Of a stretch of 64,000 nucleotides of DNA, positions 8,458-17,507 are shown piece after piece (the stretch's first letter is position 1; every line of letters begins with the position of its first letter). The position numbers were made by a program, and so were the translations under genes. This DNA is from Neobacillus rhizosphaerae. GTDB lineage: Bacteria > Bacillota > Bacilli > Bacillales > Cytobacillaceae. The notes beneath the pieces were generated by a model. The model did no database searches. It was not told the DNA's origin and saw only the letters and a program-made list of their open reading frames with translations. Location: NCBI RefSeq assembly GCF_937468385.1, contig NZ_CALBWS010000015.1:41799-105798 (forward strand), written 5' to 3'.

Positions 8458-10356
8458 ATGTATGACTCTTTAAATTCAACAGAGTTGCTAAAGTTGCCCT
8501 ATTTGGATGGATCGGAGTCGAAAGTATTAAACCGACCGACAGCACTTGATTTTGCTAGGAATATGTTAGAATACGATGTTATTTCGTTTGATGTTTTTGA
8601 CACTTTGTTATTAAGGCCGTTTGCCCAACCTCATCATCTATTCATGATAGTAGGGGAAAAACTGGACTGTGTAAATTTTATGTCCATACGAATGAAAGCG
8701 GAGAAGGAAGCTCGTAATCAAGCAGAAGTAAAGAAAGGGAATAAGGAAGTAACAATATTTGATATATATGAACTTATTGAGTTAAAAACAGGGATTGATA
8801 AACATTATGGAGCCCAGTTAGAGTTTCAAACAGAATTAGAGTTTTGTTTTGCTAATCCATATATGAAAGATGTTTTTGAAATTCTTAAGGCGCAAAATAA
8901 GAAATTGATTGCTATTTCAGATATGTATTTAACAACGTCAATGATTAAACAATTGTTGGAGAAGGCAGGATTTAGTGGATTATTTGACGTTTTTGTTTCC
9001 GGTGAGAACAATGGTAGTAAACAAAATAAACGGTTATTCAAAATAGCTCAACAAAAATTAGGCAAGGATCTCAGTATCGTACACGTCGGGGAAAATTATG
9101 AGTCAGATATAAAAAGCGCTCAAGAACAAGGGATAGCGACAAGATATTACCATAATGTTCATGAGATAGGAAATCAATACCGCGCAGACAGTGTGTCCGA
9201 ACTAATTGGTTCCACATATAGTGGGATCATCAATACTCATTTGCATAATGGTAAAAAGCAATATACACCTCATTATGAATATGGTTTTATTTATGGTGGG
9301 TTGTATATATTGGGCTTCTGCAAATGGATTTATGATTATGCAAAACAAAATAATATAGATAAAGTTTTGTTTCTTTCAAGAGATGGGGATATATATCGCA
9401 AAGTATTTAATTATCTTTACTCTGATATGAATAATGAATATGTTTACTGGTCGCGAATAGCCAATATGAAATATACAATAGATAAAAATCGTTATGATTT
9501 TTTGCAACGAATGGTCAAACACAAAGCAAATAGTGTATTGGGAATTACCATAAAAGGACTTCTAGAATCATTAGAATTAGATGAATTGATTGATTTGTTA
9601 AATCAATATGAATTAAATGAAGACGATTTGATTCAAAAGGGAAATGTAAAATTAATTCAAACATTTTTTGTAGATAATTGGGAAACTGTTGTAAATAAAC
9701 TATCTGAAGAAAATGAAATTGTTAAAGAGTATTTTATAAAAATCATTCAAGGAAGTAAAAAGGTTGCTGTCGTTGATGTTGGTTGGGTCGGATCTGGAGG
9801 GTCTGGGATCAAATATTTGATCGAACAAAAATGGAACTTGAATTGTGAAGTTCAAAGTTTAGTAGCCGGTTGTAGACACTCGAACCACACAGGTAATCTA
9901 AGCCAAATTATGAAAAAAGAAATAGAACCTTATATTTTTTCAAGAATGTATAACAGAAATTTATACGATACCCACTCAAATACTAAACATAATAATGTAT
10001 TTTTTGAGTTATTTACTCAGGCTTGCTATCCTTCGTTCTCAGGCTTCAAGAAAACGGAAGAAGGCTTTAAATTAATATTTGATGTACCTGAGGTTGAAAA
10101 TTATAAAATTATAGAGCAAATTCATCATGGTATTTTTGATTTTGTTAAGTTATACAAGAAGATGTTTTCAAATTATGAGTATTTATTTAATATTTCAGGT
10201 TACGATGCCTATCAACCTTTTAGGATGATAATAAAAGACCTTCGATTTATAAGGAAATATTTTGGTGATTTACGTTTTTCAAGAGGCGTGATTGCAGATA
10301 CAGAAAATCAAACTTTCGAAACATTGAATGGTATCATGGATCAGGCTGGGCTTTAA
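8458..10356 (+). CDS. COG5610-type HAD superfamily protein
   Basis: A 632-residue protein. The N-terminal third is a HAD domain: the nucleophile motif SFDVFDTLL near residue 45, motif II in IAISDMYL, and motif IV HVGENYESD. The position two after the nucleophile is Phe, as in haloacid-dehalogenase-type members, rather than the Asp of ordinary phosphatases. The larger C-terminal part has LFLSRDGDIYRK and VAVVDVGWVGSGG, typical of the predicted hydrolases found in surface-polysaccharide loci. The ATG at 8458 is chosen, with GGAGG 11 nt upstream; a TTG at 8440 overlaps that site. It is very AT-rich and sits 56 bp before a glycosyltransferase-like gene. Its role in glycan synthesis is inferred from context. 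Confidence 0.75.
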   Translation: MYDSLNSTELLKLPYLDGSESKVLNRPTALDFARNMLEYDVISFDVFDTLLLRPFAQPHHLFMIVGEKLDCVNFMSIRMKAEKEARNQAEVKKGNKEVTIFDIYELIELKTGIDKHYGAQLEFQTELEFCFANPYMKDVFEILKAQNKKLIAISDMYLTTSMIKQLLEKAGFSGLFDVFVSGENNGSKQNKRLFKIAQQKLGKDLSIVHVGENYESDIKSAQEQGIATRYYHNVHEIGNQYRADSVSELIGSTYSGIINTHLHNGKKQYTPHYEYGFIYGGLYILGFCKWIYDYAKQNNIDKVLFLSRDGDIYRKVFNYLYSDMNNEYVYWSRIANMKYTIDKNRYDFLQRMVKHKANSVLGITIKGLLESLELDELIDLLNQYELNEDDLIQKGNVKLIQTFFVDNWETVVNKLSEENEIVKEYFIKIIQGSKKVAVVDVGWVGSGGSGIKYLIEQKWNLNCEVQSLVAGCRHSNHTGNLSQIMKKEIEPYIFSRMYNRNLYDTHSNTKHNNVFFELFTQACYPSFSGFKKTEEGFKLIFDVPEVENYKIIEQIHHGIFDFVKLYKKMFSNYEYLFNISGYDAYQPFRMIIKDLRFIRKYFGDLRFSRGVIADTENQTFETLNGIMDQAGL

Positions 10357-10412
10357 AACCACAAAATTAGTAGGTATATGCTTATGTTCAATTTAGATTC
10401 GGAGTGAACATT

Positions 10413-11831
10413 ATGATTTTGTACCATGTTGCTACAACATATCAGTTGTTGCACTGCATAATTAATAAAGAGCTTTTTCATAAAGAACAGGCTTGTTACA
10501 TTATATTTCCAGATTTTATTAATGAAAAATATCCACTGTATAAGCAAATGGAAGGTCCCTTTTTTGAGAAACTGTTTGTTTTTAATTCCAATGAATTCAT
10601 TAACGATACCAAAAATAATTTGATAAATAACATGAACGAGTTAGTTGGAAAATATCTCAATGAAAATAATATCGATCTCCAAACATTTTCAGAAATAATT
10701 GTAGGTAGCCCAAATGGTTATTTCGGAAATTATTTGGAGGAAAATGGGGTTCATTTCACTTTCTCGGAAGAAACCAGCGAATTAATTAGTAGGTCTGATA
10801 GTAGCTTTATTGATAAAATTCTTGTATTCTTTGGTATCAATCAAAAGATTCAAATGGACGAAAATTCAACTATTCTTTTAACACAACATTTTTCTAATTT
10901 AGGAATTATGTCCTTCGAAGACCACAAAAAAATATATCAACTAGTTGTTGATTATTTCGTACCGGAAACCAGGTTGGTGATAAAACCGCATCTTGATGAT
11001 CTCATGTTCTATGAAGGTTTATTTCCACAGGCAACTGTTTTAAAAAAGAATTTTCCAACTGAGTTAATTCCTTTTGTTTTTACCGAAAAACCACAAACCG
11101 TAATGACTATAACGTCCACAAGCATAACGAACTTAATGGGCTATTTCGAAAATTGTATAAAGTTTTCACCTGATTTTGAAAAGTATTTTAATAATACTCA
11201 TCAGTATTATTGCGCAGTGAAAATAATTAGCGAGTTAATTGAAGATTACCAAATTTACGAAATGAACTCAGATAAACTACTTCTGGAAAATTTATTAAAC
11301 ATTTCGGGAAATCATTTTGGCAAAAGCATTGTTAGTGTTAATAATTTGAGTCAAATTCCAGACAAAAGTATTGTTATTATGGATGATTTTAACCATGATC
11401 CTTTGCCTGAAACGAAAGAGATAGGTAACTTTTTAAATTCCGTAAACAGGGATTCTATTATTATCTTTATTAATTCAAATAAGGAATTTCTGTTCTATGA
11501 TTACCCTAACAAAGAATTATTGGAGAGAATAGTGCCAGTCGAAATTCTTCATAACAGCACAGTTGATGAAACTGACCAATACTCAACCACATTTTTTGTT
11601 TATTCAAAAAGGAAGGATATTAGGAACATGATTAATGAACAAACATTTGAAAAAACGCTGAATAGTTCACAAGAAATGATAAAAGTAGAGGCAATGTCAG
11701 AAGAACAGTTAAGAATAAAAATATTAGAAGGAATATTAGAAGCAACAGAAAAAAGATTGGAGCATTATATTAAGTTGGAATCAGAACTAAGAGAAAAGTT
11801 GAATTCATCAACTAACGTGTCACCCAAATAA
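10413..11831 (+). CDS. Polysialyltransferase/GT52-like glycosyltransferase
   Basis: A 472-residue protein resembling GT-B sialyl- or polysialyltransferases. The N-terminus reads YHVATTYQLLHCI, as in GT52 proteins. The middle has ILLTQHF, then RLVIKPHLDD (a KPH motif) and, about 50 residues later, ITSTSITNL, which correspond to the HP and S motifs of that superfamily. The final 60 residues are charged and predicted to form a coiled coil. Start ATG 10413 with GGAG 8 nt upstream; a GTG at 10404 overlaps the site. It follows the HAD gene in the same direction and is equally AT-rich, so the two probably form a surface-glycan unit. Donor and acceptor are unknown. Confidence 0.55.
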   Translation: MILYHVATTYQLLHCIINKELFHKEQACYIIFPDFINEKYPLYKQMEGPFFEKLFVFNSNEFINDTKNNLINNMNELVGKYLNENNIDLQTFSEIIVGSPNGYFGNYLEENGVHFTFSEETSELISRSDSSFIDKILVFFGINQKIQMDENSTILLTQHFSNLGIMSFEDHKKIYQLVVDYFVPETRLVIKPHLDDLMFYEGLFPQATVLKKNFPTELIPFVFTEKPQTVMTITSTSITNLMGYFENCIKFSPDFEKYFNNTHQYYCAVKIISELIEDYQIYEMNSDKLLLENLLNISGNHFGKSIVSVNNLSQIPDKSIVIMDDFNHDPLPETKEIGNFLNSVNRDSIIIFINSNKEFLFYDYPNKELLERIVPVEILHNSTVDETDQYSTTFFVYSKRKDIRNMINEQTFEKTLNSSQEMIKVEAMSEEQLRIKILEGILEATEKRLEHYIKLESELREKLNSSTNVSPK

Positions 11832-11963
11832 AAAACCAACATCGACTCATCCATCTAATACAATTTCCCCTATCGCACTTCCAGCCCTGCTAAAGGGTCA
11901 ACAGCTCCTAAATCAAAATAGTACCAAATGTAATATAAAATATTTTTTCTATCAAAAAGCACC

Positions 11964-11998
11964 TTCAGACGAACAGTGACAGGCACTGTTCGCCTGAA
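11964..11998. repeat. Dispersed palindromic element, copy A
   Basis: TTCAGACGAACAGTG and CACTGTTCGCCTGAA form 15-bp arms with one mismatch around ACAGG. The core GCGAACAGTG...CACTGTTCGC recurs at about 51354, 55332 and 59681. No T-run follows. Confidence 0.75.
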
Positions 11999-12104
11999 TT
12001 AAATTAATCACATTCCTTTACAATTACCGGAGTCCTATTACTGAATAACGGATATCAAAAACCTTGGGAATATCCGTAGTAATAAAAACGTTTATAAAAG
12101 CACA

Positions 12105-12138
12105 AAAAACGACTATAGAACTTTTCCAAGTCGTTTTT
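12105..12138. terminator. Bidirectional terminator at the VOC gene 3' end
   Basis: AAAAACGACT (12105-12114) pairs with AGTCGTTTTT (12129-12138). The A-rich and T-rich flanks allow termination in both directions between the glycan module and the convergent VOC gene. A diverged copy lies at 23030-23055. Confidence 0.8.
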
Positions 12139-12170
12139 GTGTTTGTTTCTTCATTTTTGTGGTTCAGGGT

Positions 12171-12551
12171 TTACTTTTTTTCCATAACTGCAAAGTAATT
12201 TTTTTCATTATCAGCAAAGTTAAATACTCTTCCAGAAGGCATAGTTACAATTTCTCCGACTGTGATGTTTTTATCTAAAAAGTCTTTATATAATTTTTCA
12301 AGATTTTCCGAGTAAAACATTAACGATGGTGTTTGAAGATTTAATTCAGGCTGCATCTTAGCAATTAATTCCTTATTATGGAGAACGATACTCGTTTCTG
12401 CTTCCTTTGTTGGAGCAATTTCAATCCATCTAAATCCTTGGCCGTTATCTACTTCAGAAACTACGCTAAACCCTACCTTCTCTGTCCAAAATTTCAATGT
12501 CTCATCTTGGTCATTTACATATAGCATAATTTGACCGACTTTATTAATCAT
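12171..12551 (-). CDS. VOC family (glyoxalase/bleomycin-resistance fold) protein
   Basis: A 126-residue protein with two beta-alpha-beta-beta-beta repeats. The N-terminal repeat shows the usual QIMLYVNDQDETLKFWTEKVGF pattern and the C-terminal repeat ends in GRVFNFADNEKNYFAVME. The family includes glyoxalases, dioxygenases and antibiotic-sequestering proteins, and nothing here fixes which. The start is the ATG at 12551 with GGAG 8 nt upstream; a GTG three codons earlier overlaps that site. It is monocistronic, and its terminator plus the last codons have a decayed duplicate near 23.1 kb. Confidence 0.85.
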   Translation of the reverse strand: MINKVGQIMLYVNDQDETLKFWTEKVGFSVVSEVDNGQGFRWIEIAPTKEAETSIVLHNKELIAKMQPELNLQTPSLMFYSENLEKLYKDFLDKNITVGEIVTMPSGRVFNFADNEKNYFAVMEKK

Positions 12552-13246
12552 TTGCTTCACTCCATTTCTGCTTGTTAAATGAATATTGATCTTTTTTTCT
12601 TTTGTTGATAATGCTTTAGCAAGTAAATCATATAACTACATTAATAATATACAAAATAAAAGGTCTAAACAATAATTGACCAGAGGTTAATTTTATAGAC
12701 TCCATCTCTCTCCCAGAGGACAATTGTTTTTGGATATTACTATTTAATTAATGATTAACATTTAGGTCATAATTTATTAACAATATGGCGTTATAGTATA
12801 TTATAGAGGGGATAGCACGGGTGGCTATCATGGTATTTGGCGAAGGCGGAGCCGATACTACACGAAAGAGCACCAGTTAAGTTGTAATCTCTGTATGGTT
12901 ATGTTGGACCATTGTTTCGTCTAAATTCAGCGATTCAGCTGCTATTAAAATTCCCATCGTCCATTTATCTTCACGAAATGATTTTCTCCTCATTTATCAC
13001 ACTAAAGATATTCCTTGAATAATGTATTTCCGTACTATTTCGCTAAAATTGAATGAAAATCCTTTTTTAAAACGCAGGATAATAAGCAGGATCCATATTT
13101 TATTCTAAAATCATAGATACCCCCAATAGCCAACTAAATTGTTCCTAGAAACTTTATTGTTGATTTTTGTATTATTCTTTCTTATAAATGGTAGGATAAT
13201 GTCTTTAGAGAATACATCCATTATTTTTTTGAAAAGAGGGGTTTTT
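12552..13246. other. Gene-free stretch with a small structured segment
   Basis: No gene was recognised. At 12811-12858 two neighbouring hairpins stand out from the AT-rich surroundings: GATAGC/GCTATC (12811-12816 with 12824-12829), and GTAT..GGC with GCC.ATAC (12833-12841 with 12851-12858). No riboswitch family could be matched by eye. Confidence 0.4.
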
Positions 13247-13849
13247 ATTAACATATTATGGGATTTTGATGGAACACTTTTTGATACCTATCCATCACTA
13301 GTTGAAGGTTTTATGAAATTAAGTCAAAAAGAACTAGATCGAAATGAAGTTTTGAACTGGCTAAAAATCGATTCCAAAACGGCATTTAAACATTATGGAA
13401 TTGATGAGGATCAACGAGGCGAATACCAAAAATTACATAATCATTATTCGAAGTTGGAAAGCAGACCTTTTGATCACTTAGAGGATGTGTTATCTGCTGT
13501 GGAGAACAATATTATTGTGACTCATCGCGATAAGGAATCGACTATTTTTCTCCTCGAGAAATTCCATTTAGCAAAATACTTTAAAGAAATTGTTTCCGTT
13601 GAAGAACAAGGGTTCACTAGAAAACCACATAGTGCTTCCTATGAATCTGTCCTAAAAAATCACCCCATTCATTTGGTAGTGGGTGACCGCGACTTAGATT
13701 TAATACCCGCCAGGAGATTAAAGATTAAAACCGTTGCCTTTCAAAATCAAAACATTGAAGCCGATTTTCACATCGACACCTATGCAGATTTTATTCCTTT
13801 GGTCCTAAATCCACTTCAGGCAACGAAACAGAACCCCTTAGATTATTAA
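13247..13849 (+). CDS. HAD-IA phosphatase-like hydrolase (phosphoglycolate-phosphatase type)
   Basis: About 200 residues with the HAD motifs LWDFDGTLFDTYPS at the very N-terminus (nucleophile Asp and acid Asp in DFDGT), the Thr of motif II in IVTHRDK, a Lys in RKPHSASYE, and the acidic motif VVGDRDLD. The frame extends upstream, but that extension is not family-like. A good site AGAGGGG lies 6 nt before an ATT at 13247, which gives the N-terminus expected of homologues; TTG at 13229 is the nearest ordinary alternative. It ends in a terminator that overlaps its stop codon. The substrate is unknown. Confidence 0.8.
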   Translation: MNILWDFDGTLFDTYPSLVEGFMKLSQKELDRNEVLNWLKIDSKTAFKHYGIDEDQRGEYQKLHNHYSKLESRPFDHLEDVLSAVENNIIVTHRDKESTIFLLEKFHLAKYFKEIVSVEEQGFTRKPHSASYESVLKNHPIHLVVGDRDLDLIPARRLKIKTVAFQNQNIEADFHIDTYADFIPLVLNPLQATKQNPLDY

Positions 13850-13866
13850 AATCAAGGGGTTTTTAT
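13832..13866 (+). terminator. Intrinsic terminator overlapping the HAD stop codon
   Basis: AACCCCTTAGATT pairs with AATCAAGGGGTT with one mismatch and is followed by TTTT. The stop codon lies in the loop. Confidence 0.85.
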
Positions 13867-14151
13867 CTATTTTCCGGTTAGCTAAGTTCCTCATTTACTG
13901 CCCCGCTGGGATCTAGAATATCTACTTTTTGGACTGGTTCAAGTCATTCTTCAAGTTGCATAGATAGAAATGGCCCCCCTAAGAAAGTATGTATGTCCAT
14001 TAGTGAACTGCAAACAATCCTAGTCAAGGTTCAGATGACAGTTATAGAAGAAACAGAAACTTCGAAGTCCAATAAGGGCGACACTTTAAAAAGCAGTTGA
14101 GAAATCACTCATTTTGTGTTTGGATTAAGAATAACTAGGAGGGGGATCCAC
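13867..14151. other. Intergenic stretch
   Basis: Between the HAD terminator and the EamA gene. A frame of about 65 codons without a credible start ends at TGA near 14100; it reads GPPKKVCMSISELQ and onward and was not recognised. No other element was seen except the GGAGGGGG site before 14152. Confidence 0.3.
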
Positions 14152-15054
14152 ATGAAAATGAAATTGAGACTCATCATGACCATGCTCATTTTTGGAAGCA
14201 TCGGGGTGTTTGTAAAAAAGATTGAACTGACTTCAAGTGAAATTGCGTTTTTAAGAGGGGTAATCGGAAGTTTATTCCTGCTTATTGCTGGTTTCCTAGT
14301 TAAACATAAGCCATCTTTTAAAGCATTAAAGGAAAATGCAATCCTGCTCCTGTTATCTGGGGCAGCAATTGGCTTTAATTGGATATTTTTATTTGAGTCC
14401 TATCGGTATACCACTATATCCAATGCCACCATTAGCTATTACTTTGCGCCAATCTTTGTCATGATCCTAGCACCATTGGTTCTTAAAGAAAAACTGACGA
14501 GTGTGAAGGTGGTTTGCATTCTTACGGCAATGTTTGGACTATTTTTAATCGTTAACACTGGGGGCGGTGATACAAGCGGCTCGCAGTATCACTCATTAGG
14601 TATTTTCTATGGTCTTTTAGCAGCAGCATTTTATGCAAGTGTGGTGTTAATGAACAAATTTATCAAAAATTTATCCGGCTTTGAAATCACGCTAGTGCAA
14701 TTAATGACCGCTGCTTTGGTCCTGCTTCCCTATGTATTGTGGCAGGGTCATCTCCATTTTGCTAGTTTAAACTCTACTTCTATTATTTTTATACTAATAA
14801 TAGGGATTGTGCATACCGGTTTAGGCTATTTTTTATATTTTACTTCTATTCAAAAATTAAAAGGGCAAACGATTGCTGTTCTTAGCTATATTGATCCGAT
14901 TTCGGCCGTGATCATCGCAACAATTTTTTTAAGTGAAAACATGACAATGATTCAAATGATTGGCGGAGTCCTTGTACTGGGGGCAACTTTTTTTAGTGAA
15001 AAACTAGAGATTAATGCCGAGAAAAAAGCTCAAACTCCCACTACTTCACCGTAA
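14152..15054 (+). CDS. EamA/DMT family transporter
   Basis: A 300-residue integral membrane protein with about ten hydrophobic segments arranged as two five-helix EamA repeats, as in drug/metabolite exporters. The second repeat starts near residue 155 (GLLAAAFYASVVLMNKF), and YIDPISAVIIATIFL is the characteristic proline-containing segment near the end. It probably exports a small metabolite across the cytoplasmic membrane, with the substrate unknown. Start ATG at 14152, 6 nt after GGAGGGGG. It is monocistronic. Confidence 0.88.
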   Translation: MKMKLRLIMTMLIFGSIGVFVKKIELTSSEIAFLRGVIGSLFLLIAGFLVKHKPSFKALKENAILLLLSGAAIGFNWIFLFESYRYTTISNATISYYFAPIFVMILAPLVLKEKLTSVKVVCILTAMFGLFLIVNTGGGDTSGSQYHSLGIFYGLLAAAFYASVVLMNKFIKNLSGFEITLVQLMTAALVLLPYVLWQGHLHFASLNSTSIIFILIIGIVHTGLGYFLYFTSIQKLKGQTIAVLSYIDPISAVIIATIFLSENMTMIQMIGGVLVLGATFFSEKLEINAEKKAQTPTTSP

Positions 15055-15110
15055 TCGATTTTAGTGTCAATCCTCTACCGCTCATTACACATCATATATA
15101 TGTTGTCTTA

Positions 15111-15222
15111 TAGTAGAAATGGTCTTTCATGTTTCGATTGATCATTTCTATTCCCCCAACCGAAGGGCGGTAGTTGTTTGGCAGATAAAAAGTCTCGTAT
15201 TCTAGTGCCTACTTTCTTGAAA
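15111..15222 (+). mobile_element. Solo right-end relic of an IS3-family element
   Basis: The segment matches, with substitutions, the end of the intact IS3 element at 52791-52907. It shares the decayed hairpin around TTTCGATTGA, then GCGGTAGTTGTTT, then TCTAGTGCCTACTTTCTTGA against TTTTAGTGTCTACTTTCTTGA. No transposase remains, so this is a decayed remnant. Confidence 0.65.
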
Positions 15223-15681
15223 GAAAACCAAGGATTTCAGAATACAAAAAGTGCTCGTATTGATCACTCAGTTGAATTAATTACCTTCCTAATACGTGAT
15301 CATCCTAGTTTTGACTATAACGCTTCTGCTCGACATTAATTTCTGTTTTCCCTCTCTTTTCACTTCGTCTTGATTTATTCAACACCCTGTATTGCCACTT
15401 CCAACATCCCTAACATTAGCCATTATAAGAATCCTTTCTGTGGTTATTTCGTCGTAGTTTTAACCTTATCAGAAATGGATTCTTTTTCATTTATTTTATG
15501 CATTAAATAGTAACGAGAAAGCTGATTGGATAAGCGTTATTAGCCTATTTTAAAAAATCTGTGAATAATTCAGGTAATATTTGTTAATGTTTAAAAACAA
15601 TCTAATTTTCAAATACTAGCAAAGCATTAGTTCGAAATGAATGTTTACGAAAATATAGCGAATTATAGGAGAGATGTAATT
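15223..15681. other. Gene-free stretch
   Basis: AT-rich DNA between the IS3 relic and the DUF421 gene. No coding or structured element was recognised. Confidence 0.4.
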
Positions 15682-16389
15682 TTGGAAACATTCTACCGTG
15701 CCATAATCGTTTTTATAGCGGGATACATTTTTTTAAGAGTAACTGGAAAAAAGGCTGTTGCTCAAATGCATACCTTCGATTTATTATACATTCTTGTCCT
15801 AACCAATATCATTAGTACACCGGTTGAGGTTGGTAATATTGGAAAATCAATAATCTATGCTACCATTACGGTAATTTTATATAAAATTTTAGTCCGATTA
15901 TCTTTACATAACAAATTAAGATGGCTTCTCTATGAAAGTCCTACGGTATTAATTCATAATGGCGATATTGATAGACAAGGACTGAAAAAGGTGAGGATGC
16001 CAATGAATGAGTTATTGTCACAATTAAGGGTAAAAGGGTACATTGATACTCAAAATATTGCTATTGCGGTTATGGAGTCAACTGGTAATATAAGCGTTAT
16101 CCCTAAGTCAGAACATCGTCCTGTACAACCTAATGATTTAAAATTAAAGGTTAGTAAAACGTATCTTCCAATTCCACTGATAATGGACAGTCAAATTATT
16201 TATCATAATTTGAAATATTTGAAATTAGATCGAGATTGGCTATATAACGAACTCGAAAAAATGGAGGAAAAAGTAGAGAATATAATATTAGCGACTTATT
16301 TAGAAAATGGAACGTTATTTATAGATAATAATGCAATAATCGAACATAAAAGTGATCCTTATTATTACAAGCCAGGGAGAGATAATTAA
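15682..16389 (+). CDS. DUF421 domain membrane protein (YetF-like)
   Basis: About 235 residues with three N-terminal transmembrane segments and the DUF421 signature RVTGKKAVAQMHTFDLLYILVL, then a cytoplasmic domain with the conserved LIHNGDIDRQGLKK segment and IAVMESTGNISVIPK. Relatives such as YetF are anchored in the cell or forespore membrane, and their role is not settled. A TTG at 15682 is chosen, with AGGAGAG about 8 nt upstream; an ATG at 15637 is in frame but lacks a ribosome binding site. A hairpin with a T-run follows. Confidence 0.8.
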   Translation: METFYRAIIVFIAGYIFLRVTGKKAVAQMHTFDLLYILVLTNIISTPVEVGNIGKSIIYATITVILYKILVRLSLHNKLRWLLYESPTVLIHNGDIDRQGLKKVRMPMNELLSQLRVKGYIDTQNIAIAVMESTGNISVIPKSEHRPVQPNDLKLKVSKTYLPIPLIMDSQIIYHNLKYLKLDRDWLYNELEKMEEKVENIILATYLENGTLFIDNNAIIEHKSDPYYYKPGRDN

Positions 16390-16493
16390 TTAGTAAACAA
16401 TGAATACGGTAAAATGATTACAGTAATTCAATTAGGGAATTAAATCCAGCGTACTAGTTGCAATTACACATCGGTAAAAGAACCAATATAAAG

Positions 16494-16538
16494 TGAAAGG
16501 GTTATTCCAAGTTAGGATTGGCTCTTTCGTTTTTTTTA
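16494..16538 (+). terminator. Intrinsic terminator of the DUF421 gene
   Basis: An imperfect stem (GAAAGGGTTATTCC with GGATTGGCTCTTTC) is followed by eight T residues. No other feature was seen from 16390 to 16747 apart from AGGAGGG just before 16748. Confidence 0.7.
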
Positions 16539-16747
16539 TGTATTTCAAACTAGCCATTGATTTTTTATTAGAAATATCAACTTTTAAACCCTCGAAAAGT
16601 ATCAAAATTTTTCCTCGTCCAATTGAAAATATGAAAGTAGTAATTTGGTTCTAAATTAATTACATTAGAAATCTGACCATGTCCAAAACATATTCGAATA
16701 AATAAGTAATATCATTAGTAATAAAGCCATTTTAAAGGAGGGCTAAA

Positions 16748-17045
16748 ATGCAAAATAACCCCCAATGGTCATGTAAGTACGGATCAGTTCAATCAAATGT
16801 TAGTTGCCCCTGAAACATTTGCAGCGAGAACCGAATCCATTACTGAACAATTATTTGTAGAACGTTCACTTACTGAAAACAGGTTTTGGCTTAGAATTAT
16901 GAAAGAACATGCATTATTTTTAGGTGAGAGGTTTAACCGAAATGATACAGTTCATCCAACAAACAGACAGGTTTCATTATTACTTCGAACAACAGGAAAC
17001 CAAGGCATATCAAGTTTGATTGTTAACATTTTTAGAAGAAGGTGA
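16748..17045 (+). pseudogene. Truncated, frameshifted DUF2935-type gene
   Basis: A proper start (ATG 16748 after AGGAGGG) stops after about 20 codons. A neighbouring frame then reads FVERSLTENRFWLRIMKEHA and HALFLGERF, the N-terminal part of DUF2935 four-helix proteins. A second frame change near 16950 continues as QQTDRFHYYFEQQETKAYQV before a stop. At least two frameshifts and loss of most of the normal length make this a pseudogene. The family name is from motif memory. Confidence 0.6.
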
Positions 17046-17049
17046 GTAT

Positions 17050-17388
17050 ATGGCGAAAATCGGAAAAGATGATTTTGCAAATGGGTTTGTTCCCCACCAT
17101 AATCATGGTTCCGTTGATTATACCTCCATGGAGTCAGGGCATGTTCATCAATGTTTAGATGTTACATCTCCCCCTATTCAAACTCAGGATGGTAACCATA
17201 TTCATTATACAGAGGGATATGTTGTCTTCGAGAATGGTCATACTCATCATTATAAGGCATACTCTGGACCAGCGATTCCAGTAGGAAATGGCATGCATGT
17301 TCATTATTATGATTTTTATACAACAGAGGATGATGGTCATAGTCATCTTGTAAGGGGAGTCGATCATCCTGCCCCAGGTAATAAATAA
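17050..17388 (+). CDS. YmaF family histidine-rich protein
   Basis: A 112-residue protein dominated by repeated GHxH/HxH motifs (PHHNHGSV, GHVHQ, NHIHYTEGY, GHTHHY, MHVHYYDFY, GHSHLV), the layout of the YmaF family. The regularly spaced histidines suggest metal binding, but no function has been shown for the family as far as I know. Start ATG 17050 follows GAAGGTGAG. It directly follows the DUF2935 pseudogene and may once have been co-transcribed with it. Confidence 0.8.
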   Translation: MAKIGKDDFANGFVPHHNHGSVDYTSMESGHVHQCLDVTSPPIQTQDGNHIHYTEGYVVFENGHTHHYKAYSGPAIPVGNGMHVHYYDFYTTEDDGHSHLVRGVDHPAPGNK

Positions 17389-17390
17389 AA

Positions 17391-17411
17391 AAAAGGTTGC
17401 AGTAGCAACCT
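17391..17411 (-). terminator. Terminator between YmaF and zinc-ribbon genes
   Basis: AGGTTGC/GCAACCT form a 7-bp perfect stem with a 4-nt loop, and a run of eight A on the plus strand is the U-run for minus-strand transcription. It therefore mainly ends the zinc-ribbon gene transcript. Confidence 0.75.
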
Positions 17412-17507
17412 AATCCTCTTAATTCAATTGGGCAAAATCTTGATGGATATGCCATTTTTGAATTTCTATTTACTTTAGCTTCTTTGTTTCTGTAAACAAT
17501 TAAGTTA

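Noticed and set aside
12811..12900. Structured segment considered as a known riboswitch (c-di-GMP, purine, SAM, T-box)
   Set aside because: None of the conserved cores of those families could be found.
13867..14100. Open 65-codon frame reading GPPKKVCMSISELQ
   Set aside because: No ribosome binding site or early start, and no family recognised. Left as unexplained sequence rather than a gene.
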